Below are positions 63,701 to 64,000 of a stretch of 64,000 nucleotides of DNA, piece after piece. Both the position numbers and the translations under genes were made by a program. The notes below the pieces were generated by a model. It saw only the letters and a list, made by a program, of their open reading frames with translations, was not told the origin of the DNA and searched no databases. The stretch comes from Proteinivorax tanatarense (lineage in GTDB: Bacteria; Bacillota; Proteinivoracia; Proteinivoracales; Proteinivoracaceae), in contig NZ_CP158367.1 of NCBI RefSeq assembly GCF_040267685.1, positions 930,001-994,000 of the forward strand, read 5' to 3'. Within the stretch, counting starts at the first letter, position 1. Each line of letters opens with the position of its first letter.

Positions 63701-63896
63701 TATAAATATGATCTGCGATACCTGGGTCGGTCATTATTGTTGCTGGGTTGTTATTTACCAAAACCACCTCGATACCTTCTTCCTTTAGAGCAAGGCAAGC
63801 CTGAGTGCCTGCATAGTCAAACTCAGCAGCTTGACCGATAATAATAGGGCCAGACCCTATAACCATAACTTTCTTAAGTGTTTTATTCAGTGGCAT
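60711..63896 (-). CDS. carB: Carbamoyl-phosphate synthase large chain
   Basis: The protein has 1061 residues. It makes carbamoyl phosphate for pyrimidines and arginine. Two homologous ATP-grasp halves are seen ([18 protein letters not shown] near the N-terminus; [20 protein letters not shown] near 550), with [13 protein letters not shown] in the second. The C-terminal methylglyoxal-synthase-like domain (about 930-1061; [19 protein letters not shown]) is the allosteric site. The ATG at 63896 is preceded by AAGGAGGAAT; an in-frame ATG at 63920 is unlikely. carA is not in the window and should lie beyond the right edge, if present. Confidence 0.97.
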   Translation of the reverse strand: [1061 protein letters not shown]

Positions 63897-63938
63897 AAAA
63901 ATTCCTCCTTTTTTTAACAAGAGGTCAAAAAGGCGTAT

Positions 63939-63973
63939 AAAAAAATCCTTGCCGTTTTATGACAGCAAGGATT
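63939..63973 (-). terminator. Rho-independent terminator or attenuator upstream of carB
   Basis: On the - strand AATCCTTGC pairs with GCAAGGATT (12-nt loop) and is followed by TTTTT. It lies 40-75 nt before the carB start. It either ends the upstream gene or attenuates carB; the window ends too soon to tell. Confidence 0.75.
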
Positions 63974-64000
63974 GGCCACCACGACGACACAGATATCCTG

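Overview
The window is low-GC DNA from an anaerobic, endospore-forming Firmicute of the class Clostridia. The evidence is an intact pro-sigma-K gene, AAGGAGG-type ribosome sites with many TTG starts, a T-box leader, ferredoxin-type cysteine clusters, a CD1247-domain protein and the alaS-ireB-ruvX operon order. The gene set resembles alkaliphilic or proteolytic Clostridia such as the Natranaerobiales/Anaerobranca group, but the genus is not established from sequence alone. Almost every gene is on the + strand; only carB at the right end is on the - strand.

Layout. 1-3.2 kb: the end of a DegV protein, three small envelope or metal-type genes and an AI-2E family permease. 3.2-11.2 kb: a T-box-controlled operon alaS, ireB, an inserted ferredoxin-type aldo/keto reductase, ruvX, a DUF1292 gene, mltG, a U32 peptidase and udk. 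11.2-15.1 kb: a penicillin-binding protein, sigK, yqeG, a small unknown gene and aroE. 15.1-16.4 kb: a group II intron remnant followed by a tandem array of a 340-bp repeat. 16.4-22.2 kb: a comG-like pseudopilus operon ending in a CBS-PAS-HD protein, comFB and aroK. 22.7-25.7 kb: an RND efflux pump. 25.7-29.3 kb: a sigma-54 promoter, four very small cysteine-rich or membrane proteins, then a histidine kinase and an NtrC-type activator. 29.6-41.1 kb: a complete type IV pilus operon (pilB, T, C, M, N, O, D, pilA) plus minor pilins, one carrying a von Willebrand A domain. 41.6-46.4 kb: a chemoreceptor, ddl, a histidine phosphatase and a cyclodeaminase-family protein. 47.8-53.8 kb: a tandem glycine riboswitch and the full glycine cleavage operon gcvT-H-PA-PB-lpdA. 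54.8-60.7 kb: a MATE pump, an in-frame aroQ-pepP fusion, efp, a CD1247-domain protein and a TraB/GumN lipoprotein. 60.7-63.9 kb: carB.

Two pilus-type machines lie 13 kb apart and only one prepilin peptidase is present, so PilD probably serves both. The comG-like locus has no major pseudopilin of its own. Shikimate-pathway genes (aroE, aroK, aroQ) are scattered among unrelated neighbours. Glycine cleavage and the cyclodeaminase-family gene both belong to folate one-carbon metabolism.

The most unusual points are these. (1) A sigma-54-dependent operon couples tiny putative metal-binding proteins to their own kinase/activator pair. (2) Four genes (yqeG, aroK, the LDCC gene and the histidine kinase) have no convincing ATG, GTG or TTG start but have ATT, ATC or ATA suitably placed after a ribosome site. 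(3) aroQ and pepP are fused in frame, and the internal ribosome site and ATG of pepP are retained. (4) Several families of dispersed, mosaic, palindromic intergenic repeats fill four long gene-free stretches.
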